From contig NZ_LYOY01000029.1 of assembly GCF_001653515.1 (NCBI RefSeq), forward strand, positions 1,302,001 to 1,366,000: a stretch of DNA of 64,000 nucleotides, given 5' to 3'. The notes below the pieces were generated by a model. The model was not told where the DNA came from. It saw only the letters and a program-made list of their open reading frames with translations, and searched no databases. This document shows positions 30,238 through 39,395 of the stretch, one piece after another. This DNA comes from Streptomyces sp. ERV7 (lineage in GTDB: Bacteria > Actinomycetota > Actinomycetes > Streptomycetales > Streptomycetaceae). Numbering within the stretch: the first letter of the stretch is position 1; every line of letters starts with the position of its first letter. A program made the translations under genes and the position numbers.

Positions 30238-31380
30238 CTACGTCGGGGCCGGTGTCGTGGTGAGGGCGAGGTAGGCGGTCGCGAAGTCCGTGAGGGCCAG
30301 GAGTTCCGCCAGGCACTCCAGCTCCGTGCCCTCCTCCGGCTCCAGTTCGCTGATCTGCGCCTCGTGGCTCAGGGCGAGTTCACGCGCGGCCGGGGCGGCC
30401 GAGAGGCCGTCCGCCGGGCGGTCGCGCAGCAGGACGACGCGGGCGTGCAGCGCCGCGGGCTCCTCCACCCGGTCGCGGAAGAAGTCGTCCGGGTCGGCGC
30501 CCTCCCCGAGCGTGCCCGCGAGCAGGATGGAGTGCGAGGCCAGCGCCTCCGGCAGCTCGCCGGCGAGTGCGGGCCGGCCCGCGAGCTCGGCCAGTACGGT
30601 CGCGAAGCGGCGGCCCGCGGGGGCCGCGCCCTCGCCCTCCGTCCAGACGAGGGGGAGCGAGTCGGCGAGTTCCGTCGCGAGGGTCTTCGCCGGGTTGCTG
30701 TACGTGGCGATGGCCGGGCCGCAGCGTTCCGCGGTGCGGTCGAGCCGGTCGGCGATCTTCTCCAGCGTCTCCGGGGGCGCGGCCGTCAGCCCCAGGCGGT
30801 CGAGCAGGGCGAGGATCGGGGTGAACAGGGCCCACAGCGCGCTCGGCGAGGCGGCGGGGGTGCTCCCGTCCTCGTACAGCTCGTGCGGGGCGGTCGCCAG
30901 CGGCACCACCAGGCCGTGCACCCCGTCGACGGCCTCGGAGAGCGGGGAGCCCTTCGGGGCGACGGCCACGACCGTGCAGCCCCGGCGGTAGGCCTGCTCC
31001 GCCAGGAGCGCCAGGCCGGGCTCGCTGCCGTCGGTCGTGGTGATGAGCAGGAGATCGACCGAGCCCGCCCAGCCCGGGAGGTTCCAGCGCAGGGCGCCCG
31101 CCGCGGCGGCCACCCCGGTCGAGACGAGCCGGGCGACCGGCGCGGAGGCTCCGGCCAGCGCCGTGACCAGGTCGGCCACGCCGGCGGCCGCGGTGCCGGG
31201 GCCCGCGACGAGTACGGCCCGGGGGCGGCCCTCGGGCTGCAGGTCCGCGATGCCCGCCTCGACGGCGTGCCGGGCGGCGGTACGGACGCGGGCGCCGGCC
31301 TCGGCGGCTCCGCGCAGCAGACCGCGGCGGTCCGCGCGGGCCAGGGCTTCCGGCGCGTCGAGCAGCGACTCATCGAGCAT
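30238..31380 (-). CDS. SIS-domain protein, bifunctional phosphoglucose/phosphomannose isomerase type
   Basis: The 380-residue protein has a duplicated SIS (sugar isomerase) architecture. Its N-terminal half contains AVLVAGPGTAAAGVADLVTAL and LLLITTTDGSEPGLALLAEQ, with the Ser/Thr-rich loop that binds sugar phosphate. Its C-terminal half contains ATYSNPAKTLATELADSLPL and the YLALTTTP end resembling the bact-PGI_C domain. Position between manA and manB supports phosphomannose/phosphoglucose isomerase activity, although the key residues have drifted. The ATG at 31380 begins MLDESLLDAPEAL, a typical family start. It overlaps nothing and is 128 bp upstream of manA. Confidence 0.8.
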   Translation of the reverse strand: MLDESLLDAPEALARADRRGLLRGAAEAGARVRTAARHAVEAGIADLQPEGRPRAVLVAGPGTAAAGVADLVTALAGASAPVARLVSTGVAAAAGALRWNLPGWAGSVDLLLITTTDGSEPGLALLAEQAYRRGCTVVAVAPKGSPLSEAVDGVHGLVVPLATAPHELYEDGSTPAASPSALWALFTPILALLDRLGLTAAPPETLEKIADRLDRTAERCGPAIATYSNPAKTLATELADSLPLVWTEGEGAAPAGRRFATVLAELAGRPALAGELPEALASHSILLAGTLGEGADPDDFFRDRVEEPAALHARVVLLRDRPADGLSAAPAARELALSHEAQISELEPEEGTELECLAELLALTDFATAYLALTTTPAPT

Positions 31381-31477
31381 GTGCGGCGGCCTCCGGGGCG
31401 ATCGGGGTTCCGGGTCACTCGGTTCCCGGCTGGTGCGCCGGGCGGGGTCCGTGGGACGAGGTCCGCGCGGGGCGGGG

Positions 31478-31660
31478 TTACGCCGGGCGGCGGGCCTCGT
31501 CCACGAGGAGTACGGGGATGCCGTCGCGGACCGGGTACGCGAGGCCGCAGTCCGCGCCGGTGCAGACCAGCTCGGGCGTCTCCTCGGCCGTGGCGTCCTT
31601 GAGCGGGGCGTGGCACGCGGGGCAGGCGAGGATGTCGAGGAGGCCGGCTTCGAGCGGCAT
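31478..31660 (-). CDS. Trm112-family zinc-ribbon protein
   Basis: This 60-residue protein has two CxxC/CxxxxC pairs, Cys13-Cys16 (LACPACHAPL) and Cys33-Cys38 (LVCTGADCGLAYPV), followed by GIPVLLVDEA. That is the Trm112/YcaR fold, which in other organisms is an activating partner of methyltransferases; in bacteria its partner is usually unknown. Gene order SIS-Trm112-manB is typical of streptomycetes. The short length is normal for the family. Confidence 0.9.
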   Translation of the reverse strand: MPLEAGLLDILACPACHAPLKDATAEETPELVCTGADCGLAYPVRDGIPVLLVDEARRPA

Positions 31661-31872
31661 GGGGGTCCTTCCGGAACGTCTTCGTCGTCTACGTGTACGT
31701 GGATCGGGTGCCTGGATCAGGCCTTGTCACCCTACCGCCGGGGTGCGGTGCGGGCTCCCCGGGTGGCATGGCCGGGCCGGTGGTGGCGGCGGACGCCGGC
31801 ACCGGCCCGCGAGGCCGCCGGGGCAGGTCCGGAGACGGCAGGGACCCGGGCCCGGCCGTCTCCGGCGCGGGA
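31661..31872. other. Intergenic region, Trm112 / manB
   Basis: A 212-bp gap between two leftward genes. It contains no supported gene and no clear hairpin; a promoter for the Trm112-SIS-manA group may lie here. Confidence 0.35.
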
Positions 31873-33234
31873 CTACGCCCGTACCAGCGCCAGGACCTCG
31901 TCCCGCAGCTTCGCCATCGTCGGCTCGTCGCGCGCCTCCACGTTCAGCCGCAGGAGGGGCTCGGTGTTGGAGGGGCGCAGATTGAACCACCAGTCGGCCG
32001 TGGCGACGGTCAGACCGTCCATCTCGTCCATGGTGACGCCCTGGCGGGACGCGAAGGCCGCGCGGACCGCCTCCGTACGGGCGGCCTGGTCGGTCACCGT
32101 CGAGTTGATCTCGCCCGAGCCCGTGTAGCGGTCGTAGACCGCCAGCAGGCGGGAGAGCGGGGCCTTCTGGGTGCCCAGGGCGGCCAGCACGTGCAGGGCC
32201 GCCAGCATGCCGGTGTCGGCGTTCCAGAAGTCCTTGAAGTAGTAGTGCGCGGAGTGCTCGCCGCCGAAGATCGCGCCCGTACGTGCCATCTCCTGCTTGA
32301 TGAACGAGTGGCCGACACGGGTGCGGACCGGGCTGCCGCCGTTCTCGCGGACGACCTCCGGGACCGACCAGGAGGTGATCAGGTTGTGGATGACCGTGCC
32401 GCCGGGGTGCTTGGCCAGCTCACGGGCCGCCACCAGCGCGGTCACGGCGGACGGGGAGACGCCCTCGCCGCGCTCGTCCACCACGAAGCAGCGGTCGGCG
32501 TCCCCGTCGAAGGCGATGCCCAGGTCGGCGCCCTCGGCGCGGACGCGCTCCTGGAGGTCGACGATGTTGGCGGGGTCGAGGGGGTTGGCCTCGTGGTTGG
32601 GGAAGGTGCCGTCGAGCTCGAAGTACATCGGCACCAGCGTCAGCGGCAGACCGTCGAAGACGGTGGGGACGGTGTGGCCGCCCATGCCGTTGCCCGCGTC
32701 CACCACGACCTTCAGGGGGCGGATGCCGGAGACGTCGACCAGGGACTTGAGGTGCGCGGCGTAGTCCGCGAGGGTGTCGCGCTCGTCGAGCGTGCCGGTC
32801 GTCGGCGCCGCCTCCGGGGCGCCGGACTGCGACCAGCTCTCGACGAGGGCGCGGATGTCGGCAAGACCCGTGTCCTGGCCGACCGGGGCGGCGCCCGCGC
32901 GGCAGAGCTTGATGCCGTTGTACTGGGCCGGGTTGTGGGACGCGGTGAACATGGCGCCCGGCAGGTCCATCTGCCCCGACGCGTAGTACAGCTGGTCCGT
33001 GGAGCACAGGCCGATCATGGTGACGTCCGCGCCCTGGCGGGCCGCGCCGCGCGCGAACGCCGCCGACAGCCCGGGCGAGGAGGGGCGCATGTCGTGCCCG
33101 ACCACGATCGCGTCGGCGCCCACCACCCGGACGAAGGCCGCTCCGAAGAGCTCGGCCAGGGACTCGTCCCACTGATCCGGCACCACCCCGCGGACGTCGT
33201 ACGCCTTCACGATCTGCGACAGATCAGCAGCCAC
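31873..33234 (-). CDS. manB: Phosphomannomutase/phosphoglucomutase
   Basis: The 453-residue protein is an alpha-D-phosphohexomutase that moves phosphate between C6 and C1 of mannose (and often glucose), feeding GDP-mannose and UDP-glucose synthesis. It has the active-site phosphoserine Ser99 in MFTASHNPAQYNGIK, the magnesium loop IAFDGDADRCF, the sugar-binding loop IFGGEHSAHYYF, and the C-terminal phosphate-binding loop LRPSNTEPLLRLNVEA. The ATG at 33234 begins MAADLSQIVKAYDVRGV, which fits the family. It is the first gene of the leftward manB-Trm112-SIS-manA series. Confidence 0.96.
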   Translation of the reverse strand: MAADLSQIVKAYDVRGVVPDQWDESLAELFGAAFVRVVGADAIVVGHDMRPSSPGLSAAFARGAARQGADVTMIGLCSTDQLYYASGQMDLPGAMFTASHNPAQYNGIKLCRAGAAPVGQDTGLADIRALVESWSQSGAPEAAPTTGTLDERDTLADYAAHLKSLVDVSGIRPLKVVVDAGNGMGGHTVPTVFDGLPLTLVPMYFELDGTFPNHEANPLDPANIVDLQERVRAEGADLGIAFDGDADRCFVVDERGEGVSPSAVTALVAARELAKHPGGTVIHNLITSWSVPEVVRENGGSPVRTRVGHSFIKQEMARTGAIFGGEHSAHYYFKDFWNADTGMLAALHVLAALGTQKAPLSRLLAVYDRYTGSGEINSTVTDQAARTEAVRAAFASRQGVTMDEMDGLTVATADWWFNLRPSNTEPLLRLNVEARDEPTMAKLRDEVLALVRA

Positions 33235-33319
33235 GGCCCAACCCTTCTGAAATCACCTGCGGAGACGTGCGGCCCCTGGGACCGAGGCTACCGGCTGGCA
33301 CTGTCAGGGCCCGGTGCGG

Positions 33320-33739
33320 TCAGGGTTCCGGTGAGCGCAGTACGCGGAGGTGGCCTCGGCGGGCGACCTCCATGGGGTCGGCCGCGCGGGCGCCACCGGC
33401 CTCGGCGGCGCGCTCGTGGGGGCGGGCCGCTTCCCGTACCGCGTTGGCAAGCGCTTCCAGGTCGTCCCCGCTGGGACGGCTCGGGGCGGAGGCGTCGGTG
33501 AGGCGGACGACCTCCCAGCCGCGCGGCGCGGTGAGGCGCTCGCTGTGCTCGGCGCACAGGTCATAGCAGTGGGGCTCGGCATAGGTGGCGAGCGGGCCGA
33601 GGACTGCGGTCGAGTCCGCGTAGACGTACGTCAGTGTCGCGACGGCAGGGCGGCCGCACGCAGTGCGCGAACAGCGACGTACAGGGCTCACGACGTTGGA
33701 CGGTACCGCACTCTTGAGCGGGCCGCGACGACTCTCCAC
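33320..33739 (-). CDS. DUF3499-family protein with zinc-type cysteines
   Basis: The ~139-residue protein is the actinobacterial DUF3499 family. The core contains PVRRCSRTACGRPAVATLTY and YAEPHCYDLCAEHSERLTAP, two cysteine pairs spaced like a zinc ribbon, followed by a disordered, charged C-terminus. The GTG at 33739 is preceded by GGTGGAG at good spacing and gives the start ESRRGPLKS that I recall from relatives; a later GTG at 33691 would give 123 residues. It lies upstream of manB on the same strand and is divergent from the zincin gene. Function is unknown. Confidence 0.8.
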   Translation of the reverse strand: MESRRGPLKSAVPSNVVSPVRRCSRTACGRPAVATLTYVYADSTAVLGPLATYAEPHCYDLCAEHSERLTAPRGWEVVRLTDASAPSRPSGDDLEALANAVREAARPHERAAEAGGARAADPMEVARRGHLRVLRSPEP

Positions 33740-34009
33740 CGGGTCACTCCACCGTGTCGCGGTGTGAGCCCGGGCCCAGCGGCCCCGTGAGCAACTGGGC
33801 TGACCTGCACGGGAAGAGGGCCGCACGGTGTGTGACCGGACCGATTACGTTCCGTACTTGAGAATCTTCCGGTCAAACGACGTGAAATCCACTGTCCGGT
33901 ATGGGCTGGTAATCGCTCTCAAGCGAGAGGGAAACGGTCATCTCGCGACATGCCGTCGAACGGGCCGCCGCCGCGATCGCATGGCGCTCCGGAGGGCTAC
34001 GCTGCGTCA

Positions 34010-34483
34010 GTGATGGACAGTTCCAGCTCCGGCATCGGCACCGGCCCCGACTCCGTACCGGCCGGCCCGCGGCCCCGCCGCCGCGACCGGCACGGCAGGG
34101 GCATGCGCGGACCCGTGGCCCCGCCCCAGGTGCCGCTCTCGGCGAGCCGCGCGGAGAGCTTCCGCGACCTGGTGCGCGACTCGGTGGAGCGCCTTGAGCG
34201 GCGCTGGCCGCAGCTGGCCGACGTCGACTTCCTCGTCTCCGACGTGCCGCTGCCCGAGTCCGACGACGACGGATGGAGCGACGAGGCCGTGCCGCTGGGG
34301 CGCGCGCTGCCCGCCTCCAAGGGCTCGCCCGCACGGATCATCGTCTACCGGCGGCCCGTCGAGATCCGCACCAAGAACCGGGACGAGCGGGCCCTGCTCG
34401 TCCACGAGGTCGTGGTCGAGCAGGTCGCCGAACTCCTCGGCCTCGCACCGGAGTCGGTCGATCCCCGCTACGGACAGGACTGA
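34010..34483 (+). CDS. Zincin-like metallopeptidase family protein
   Basis: The ~157-residue protein belongs to the small possible-zincin family (PF06262 type). The conserved part runs from RAESFRDLVRDSVERLERRW, through VDFLVSDVPLPE, to RIIVYRRPVEIRT and the motif HEVVVEQVAELLGL, an HExxxE-type zinc site near the C-terminus. The first ~50 residues are basic and disordered. The start may be the GTG at 34010 or the ATG at 34013, both after GGAGGG with rather long spacing. It is convergent with DUF5719. No substrate is known for this family. Confidence 0.85.
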   Translation: MMDSSSSGIGTGPDSVPAGPRPRRRDRHGRGMRGPVAPPQVPLSASRAESFRDLVRDSVERLERRWPQLADVDFLVSDVPLPESDDDGWSDEAVPLGRALPASKGSPARIIVYRRPVEIRTKNRDERALLVHEVVVEQVAELLGLAPESVDPRYGQD

Positions 34484-34512
34484 ACCGAAAGAGATCGGTC
34501 GGCGCGCCCGCC

Positions 34513-36084
34513 TCAGTCGTCCAGTACCGAAAGGTCCTGCTTCGCCGCCGGGACCGCCACCGTGCCCTTGTCGTCGGGGAGGGTCTGCACGGTGAACATC
34601 GGGATGCCGCCCTGCGGCAGCGCCAGGGTGCGGGAGGCGTAGACGGGGCCGCTGCCCGGCTGGGTCTCGACCGTCAGCGCGTACGAGCCCTTGAGCCCGG
34701 ACGGGACCGGCGGCTCCACCGCCAGCGTGGTTCCGGCCTTCACGGTGTACGTCATGGTCTGCGGCTCGCCGCCCTCGGTGCCGGGCGACGCGGTGACCTT
34801 GACCGTGGCGGCGGCGGTCGGCGCGTTGAACGCCAGCATCGAGCCCTTGGCCCGGTTGTCGGCGGCCGTGGACCGGTCGCCGACCGGCGCGGTGGCCGGA
34901 ATGTATGCGGTCTCCTGCTTGTCACCCGTGCCGCGCACTACCCGCAGCGCCGCCGCGATGGGCGTTTTCCCGCCATCCGAAGTCGGGGTGAGCAACAGGG
35001 AACCCACCTCACCCCTCATCACGTTCTTCAGATCAAAGGACGCCGTCATCCCCGACTTCACGTGGACGGTGTCCAGACCAGCAGGGGTGAAGCTGCCGCT
35101 CGCACCGGCGAGGCGCACCTTGAGATCGGCGTCGTCGGCGCCCTTGGCGTACACCACCAGGCGTACGTCGGTGGCGTCGCCCGGGATGCCCGGGAGGACC
35201 TGGCTCGCCGCCGGGTCGGCCGACGCGGGCAGCCAGTCCGCGCCCGCCTTCGCGTCCGATGCCTGCACGACCGCGCCGACCCGCCCGGAGCGGGTCGTGA
35301 CGTGCACGGTCAGGTCATCGGCCGCCGCCGAGGTCAACGTTGACAACAGAACAGGGACGCTGGATTTCGCGGGGACCGTGATCCCCTCCCCCACCTCCGA
35401 CTTGACGGGGCCGTCCTTGCCGAACAGCTCGATGTCGGCGACCGCCGCGGTGTCGTCCGGGTTCGTCAGATGGACGTAGTCCTGGCGGGTCTTGGCGGTG
35501 GAGGCGCCGGGGAACCAGAAGTCGGTGTCGGGTTCGGTGCAGCGGGTGCCGAGCACCGCGCGCGCGTCGCCCGCCGAGACCACCGTGGTCTGCTGCGCCG
35601 CCCAGCCGGGCGCGAGCGGGCCGTCGGCGGACCCGGCGAGCGCGGGGGCGTCGGAGCCGTCGGCCGTGGCCGACGCGGGCTTGCCAGGCTCCTTGAGGGT
35701 GACGACCGCCTTGTTGGGGTCGGGCTTCTCGGGGGTCTTCCCCTTCTTGCCCTTCTTGTCCTTGTCCGCCTTGTCGGTGGGCTTGGCCGGGGTGCCGTCG
35801 GTGAGCGGGGTGACGGCGGGCTTCAGCACGGCACTGCCGGCCGTGCCCGCCTTGGCGCCCGCCTCACCGCTGCCCTTCGGGGTGAACGTGGTGTACGTGG
35901 TCTCCGCCAGGTCGGACAGGCTGGGTGCCGGGCAGAGCAGGCTGGAGCGCTCGACGGGCAGCCGTGCCGGGCCCTTCGCGTCGGCCTTCGCCGAGTCGCC
36001 GCCCGGCGCGGTGACGGCCGCGAAGCCGGTGACCGCGGCGAGGGCGACGGCGGCCGCGATCAGGGAGAGGGTGCTGCGGTTCAC
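34513..36084 (-). CDS. DUF5719-family exported/membrane-anchored protein
   Basis: The 523-residue protein starts with an uncleaved-looking signal anchor (STLSLIAAAVALAAVTGFAA). A Pro/Lys/Ala-rich linker follows, then a beta-rich extracytoplasmic part (TRQDYVHLTNPDDTAAVADIE, GSMLAFNAPTAAATVKVTAS). It is the DUF5719 family, whose gene normally follows a large glycosyltransferase gene in actinobacteria. The GTG start at 36084 overlaps the stop of the upstream frame as GTGA, so translation is coupled to the glycosyltransferase C-terminus at 36081-36428. The body of that glycosyltransferase is displaced to 41.8-45.2 kb. A role in cell-surface polymer assembly is inferred from this coupling only. 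Confidence 0.85.
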   Translation of the reverse strand: MNRSTLSLIAAAVALAAVTGFAAVTAPGGDSAKADAKGPARLPVERSSLLCPAPSLSDLAETTYTTFTPKGSGEAGAKAGTAGSAVLKPAVTPLTDGTPAKPTDKADKDKKGKKGKTPEKPDPNKAVVTLKEPGKPASATADGSDAPALAGSADGPLAPGWAAQQTTVVSAGDARAVLGTRCTEPDTDFWFPGASTAKTRQDYVHLTNPDDTAAVADIELFGKDGPVKSEVGEGITVPAKSSVPVLLSTLTSAAADDLTVHVTTRSGRVGAVVQASDAKAGADWLPASADPAASQVLPGIPGDATDVRLVVYAKGADDADLKVRLAGASGSFTPAGLDTVHVKSGMTASFDLKNVMRGEVGSLLLTPTSDGGKTPIAAALRVVRGTGDKQETAYIPATAPVGDRSTAADNRAKGSMLAFNAPTAAATVKVTASPGTEGGEPQTMTYTVKAGTTLAVEPPVPSGLKGSYALTVETQPGSGPVYASRTLALPQGGIPMFTVQTLPDDKGTVAVPAAKQDLSVLDD

Positions 36085-36428
36085 TGGTTGCTCCCGTCGG
36101 GGCGGTGCGGCTGCTCGGTGTCGTGGCCCTGGCCATCAGCGCTCTGGCCGGGGATGCGGCCGCCCTCGCCCTGCCCCTGGCCCGGGGCCTGCTCCCCGCC
36201 GTAGCCATAGCCGTAGGGGTCGTACGCGGGCTCCTGCGGCGGGTACTGCTGCTGTTGGTACGGGTCGTACTGCTGGTACTGCTGCTGGTACGGGTCGTAC
36301 TGCTGCTGCGGGTACTCGGCGTTGGTGTACGCCGCCGTGTCCCACTGCCCGTAGGACTGCTGCTGCGGCACCTCGGCGTACGGGGCGGTCGCGTACGGGT
36401 CGGTCTCGGGGGCCGGGGGCGCGGGGGC
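36081..36428 (-). pseudogene. C-terminal fragment of the large glycosyltransferase
   Basis: Minus-strand codons from about 36428 encode PYATAPYAEVPQQQSYGQWD, then a Gln/Tyr/Pro-rich tail with YDPYQQQ repeats and a hydrophilic end (HRPDGSNQ), stopping at 36081 in a GTGA overlap with DUF5719. From memory, this tail is the C-terminus of the large family-2 glycosyltransferase that precedes DUF5719 in streptomycetes. The body of that protein is at 41824-45180 and lacks such a tail. The frame remains open to the right, but beyond about 36428 it is antisense to the membrane-protein gene. Confidence 0.75.
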
Positions 36429-37472
36429 CGTCCTGGCCCCCAGCAGGGCGGCTGGGGCCCGCCTCCCGCTCCGGGCGGCAACTGGAACTCCGGCTGGGGC
36501 CCCGCGCCCGCCGCCAAGCCCGGCGTCATCCCGCTCCGCCCCCTCGGGGTCGGCGAGATCCTCGACGGCGCCGTGTCGACGATGCGCGCCCACTGGCGCA
36601 CGGTCCTCGGTCTCACCCTCACCGTCGCCGTGATCACGCAGATCGCGGACATCCTGGTGCAGCGCTACCTCCTGCCGGACCCTCCGGAGATCGACCCGGA
36701 CGCCACCGGCTCCGAGGCCATCGACCAGGCCTTCGACTCGCTCCGGTCGAGCATGCTCAGCCTGCTGCCCATCGGCGTCCTCGCACTGATCGGCACGCTC
36801 TTCGTCACGGCGGTCCTCACCGTCGTCATCAGCCGCTCCGTCCTGGGGCGCCCGGTGACGCTGCGGGAGGCCTGGGCCGAGGCACGGCCCAGGCTGCTGC
36901 CCCTGCTCGGCCTGCTGGTGCTGATGCCCCTCATGGCAGGCGCTGTCGTCGGCATCGGCGTCCTTCCCGGGGTGCTCATCGGATCCGACGCGGGTGCGGC
37001 CCTGGCCGGGCTCGGCGGGCTGGCCGCCTTCGTGGTCGTCATCTGGCTGCTGGTCCAGTTCAGCCTCGCCGCGCCCGCGCTGATGCTGGAACGCCAGAGC
37101 CTCACCAAGTCCCTGCGCCGGTCCGCCAAGCTGGTCCGCGGCTCCTGGTGGCGCATCTTCGGCATCACGCTGCTGACGCTCCTCCTGACGTTCATCGTCT
37201 CGATGATCATCGCGATCCCGTTCACCGTGATCGGAACGCTCGTGGACGACGGCGGTGCCGGCAGCCTCTTCTCGGGGACCGTCTCCGACTTCGGCTGGCC
37301 GTTCCTGATCATCACCGGGATCGGCGCCGTGATCGGTTCTGCGATCACCTACCCGATCTCCGCCGGTGTAGCCGCGCTGCTCTACATCGACCAGCGCATC
37401 CGCCGCGAGGCTCTCGACCTCGATCTCGCCCGCGCCGCGAACCTGCCGGGCTACGAGACTCCCGGGAGCTGA
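36429..37472 (+). pseudogene. Membrane protein, C-terminal part (N-terminus at 21,934)
   Basis: From about 36429 the frame encodes RPGPQQGGWGPPPAPGGNWN, then PAAKPGVIPLRPLGVGEILD and the membrane part with about six hydrophobic segments (LLPIGVLALIGTLFVTAVLT, FGITLLTLLLTFIVSMIIAI and others). This is the glycerophosphoryl-diester-phosphodiesterase membrane-domain type protein (SCO3015-like). The natural start is missing. An apparent start at 36105 lies in sequence that really belongs to the glycosyltransferase tail on the other strand. The N-terminal 57 codons are at 21934-22104. Downstream it is tightly coupled (4 bp) to the DUF4129 gene. Confidence 0.8.
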
Positions 37473-37476
37473 TGCG

Positions 37477-38193
37477 GTGTCCGCAACGGGGGGCACAACC
37501 ATGGTGCGGCTGCTGGTCCGGGCGGCAGGCGAACCACCGGTGGACACTCCGCGTGTGCCCGCCCGCGAGGCGGCACGGCGCGAACTGTCCAAGCCGACGT
37601 ACCACGAGAACGACCCGAACCTTCTGGAGCGGGCCCTCAACCGCTTCTGGGACTGGGTCGGCGGCCTGTTCGACGCCGCCTCGGGCGCGGCTCCGGGCGG
37701 CGCGCTCGGCCTGGTCGCCATCGTCGTGTTCGTCCTGGCCCTGATCGCCGCCCTGTGGTGGCGCCTTGGCACCCCGAAGCGGGCCTTCTCCACCGTCGGC
37801 ACCGTCTTCGACGACCGTCCGCGCAGCTCCGCGGAGCACCGCGCCACGGCCGAGGCCCACGCTGCGGCCGGCCGCTGGACCCAAGCCGTCCAGGAACGGA
37901 TGCGCGCGGTCGTCCGCTCCCTGGAGGAGCGCGCCCTCCTCGACCCGCGCCCCGGCCGCACCGCCGACGAAGCCGCTGCCGAGGCGAGCCGCCCGCTTCC
38001 CGGCCACGCCGACCGACTGCGCGCCGCCGCCCGCGAGTTCGACGACGTCACATACGGCGGCCGTACGGCGAACGAGGCCGCGTACGACCGTCTGCGTGAG
38101 CTCGACACGGATCTGGAGCGCACCAAGCCGGATCTCAGTGCCCTCACCCAGCGCCCCGCGGCGGAAGCGACTGCCCGGGGAGCCGCCGGATGA
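37477..38193 (+). CDS. DUF4129-domain membrane protein
   Basis: The 238-residue protein has a cytoplasm- or wall-facing N-terminal stretch with EAARRELSKPTYHENDPNLL, one strong membrane segment (LGLVAIVVFVLALIAALWWR, about residues 78-98) and a soluble DUF4129 domain containing EHRATAEAHAAAGRWTQAVQ and the conserved REFDDVTYGGRTANEAAYDR. The GTG at 37477 follows GGGAG and begins 4 bp after the upstream stop; the ATG at 37501 is an alternative. It is part of a rightward operon with DUF4350, MoxR and DUF58. The domain is common in such MoxR clusters; its function is unknown. Confidence 0.88.
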   Translation: MSATGGTTMVRLLVRAAGEPPVDTPRVPAREAARRELSKPTYHENDPNLLERALNRFWDWVGGLFDAASGAAPGGALGLVAIVVFVLALIAALWWRLGTPKRAFSTVGTVFDDRPRSSAEHRATAEAHAAAGRWTQAVQERMRAVVRSLEERALLDPRPGRTADEAAAEASRPLPGHADRLRAAAREFDDVTYGGRTANEAAYDRLRELDTDLERTKPDLSALTQRPAAEATARGAAG

Positions 38194-39395
38194 CCGGCAC
38201 CCAGACTCCCGCCACCGCTGCCTCCCCCGTCTCCACCTCCACTGACGCGACGCCCCGTCAGATCTGGACGCGTGCCCGCGGACTGCTGCTCGCCGCCGTG
38301 ATCCTCCTGGTCGCCGGGATCGTCCTCGCCGCCACCCGCTCGGGCGACCAGCACGGCCGCCTCGACCCCCGGTCGGCGGACCGCTACGGCAGCCGCGCCG
38401 TCGCCGAACTCCTCAAGGACCAGGGCGTCTCCACGCGCGTGGCCACCACCCTCGACGAAGCCACCCGAGCCACGGGACCGGACACCACCCTCCTGGTCAC
38501 CGTCCCCGATCTGCTCACCGCATCCCAGCAACACCGGCTCCACGACGCCGCCACCAAGTCCGGCGGGCGGACCGTACTGCTCTCCCCGGGCGCACCCTCC
38601 CTTGCCGTACTCGCCCCTGGCGTACGGGAAGAGGGCTCGTCCTCGGTCAGCAACCGCGAGCCGAACTGCTCGCTCTCCTTGGCCCTCCGCGCCGGAAGCG
38701 CCGACACCGGAGGAGTCCGCTACGCCGCCGACGGCCAGGCCGACGATTCCTGCTACCCGGCAGGCGGGCTGCCCACCCTGCTCCGGATTCAGGCTCCCAC
38801 CCACGGTGACACCGTTCTGCTCGGCGCCCCGGACATCCTCTACAACCACCGTCTCGACAAGCAGGGCAACGCCTCGCTCGCCCTCCAACTCCTCGGCTCC
38901 CGCCCCCATCTGGTCTGGTACCTCCCCTCGCTCGGTGATGTCTCGGCCACCGACGGCGGTGACCGCAGCTTCTTCGACCTCGTCCCGTCCGGATGGCTCT
39001 GGGCCACCCTCCAGCTCACCCTCGCGGCCGCCCTCGCCGCCGTCTGGCGAGCCCGCCGCCTCGGCCCACTGGTGACCGAGCAACTCCCGGTCGCCGTCCG
39101 CGCGTCCGAGGCCACCGAGGGCCGAGCCCGCCTCTACCGCAAGGCCAACGCCCGCGACCGCGCGGCCGACACCCTGCGCTCGGCCACCCGCACCCGTCTC
39201 GCCCCCCTGCTGGGCGTGCCCGCCACCTCGGCACACGCGCCCGAACTCCTCCTCCCCGCCGTCTCCGCCCGGATCCCGTCAGCCGAACGGGACCTCCAGG
39301 TCCTGCTCTTCGGCCCGGCCCCGGCGGACGACGCCGCACTGGTCCGCCTCGCGGACGAACTCGACGCCCTCGAAAGAGAGGTACGCACCTCATGA
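38190..39395 (+). CDS. DUF4350-domain membrane protein
   Basis: The 401-residue protein has an N-terminal membrane segment (GLLLAAVILLVAGIVLAATR). An extracytoplasmic domain follows with the DUF4350 pattern GSRAVAELLKDQGVSTRVAT and the TVLLSPGAPSLAVL stretch, and a second membrane segment sits near residues 270-290 (LWATLQLTLAAALAAVWRAR). Its ATG overlaps the DUF4129 stop (ATGA), showing translational coupling. Members of this family accompany MoxR ATPases and DUF58 proteins. A role in an envelope-associated ATPase complex is inferred from context. Confidence 0.87.
   Translation: MTGTQTPATAASPVSTSTDATPRQIWTRARGLLLAAVILLVAGIVLAATRSGDQHGRLDPRSADRYGSRAVAELLKDQGVSTRVATTLDEATRATGPDTTLLVTVPDLLTASQQHRLHDAATKSGGRTVLLSPGAPSLAVLAPGVREEGSSSVSNREPNCSLSLALRAGSADTGGVRYAADGQADDSCYPAGGLPTLLRIQAPTHGDTVLLGAPDILYNHRLDKQGNASLALQLLGSRPHLVWYLPSLGDVSATDGGDRSFFDLVPSGWLWATLQLTLAAALAAVWRARRLGPLVTEQLPVAVRASEATEGRARLYRKANARDRAADTLRSATRTRLAPLLGVPATSAHAPELLLPAVSARIPSAERDLQVLLFGPAPADDAALVRLADELDALEREVRTS

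Noticed and set aside
36105..36428. Plus-strand start at 36105 as the true N-terminus of the membrane protein
   Set aside because: The residues up to 36,428 are antisense to the Gln/Tyr-rich glycosyltransferase tail; the better N-terminus is at 21,934 with a proper ribosome site.
36429..39236. Extension of the glycosyltransferase tail frame as a 1051-residue minus-strand protein
   Set aside because: Beyond about 36,428 it is antisense to the membrane-protein, DUF4129 and DUF4350 genes, which have coupled starts and clear domains.
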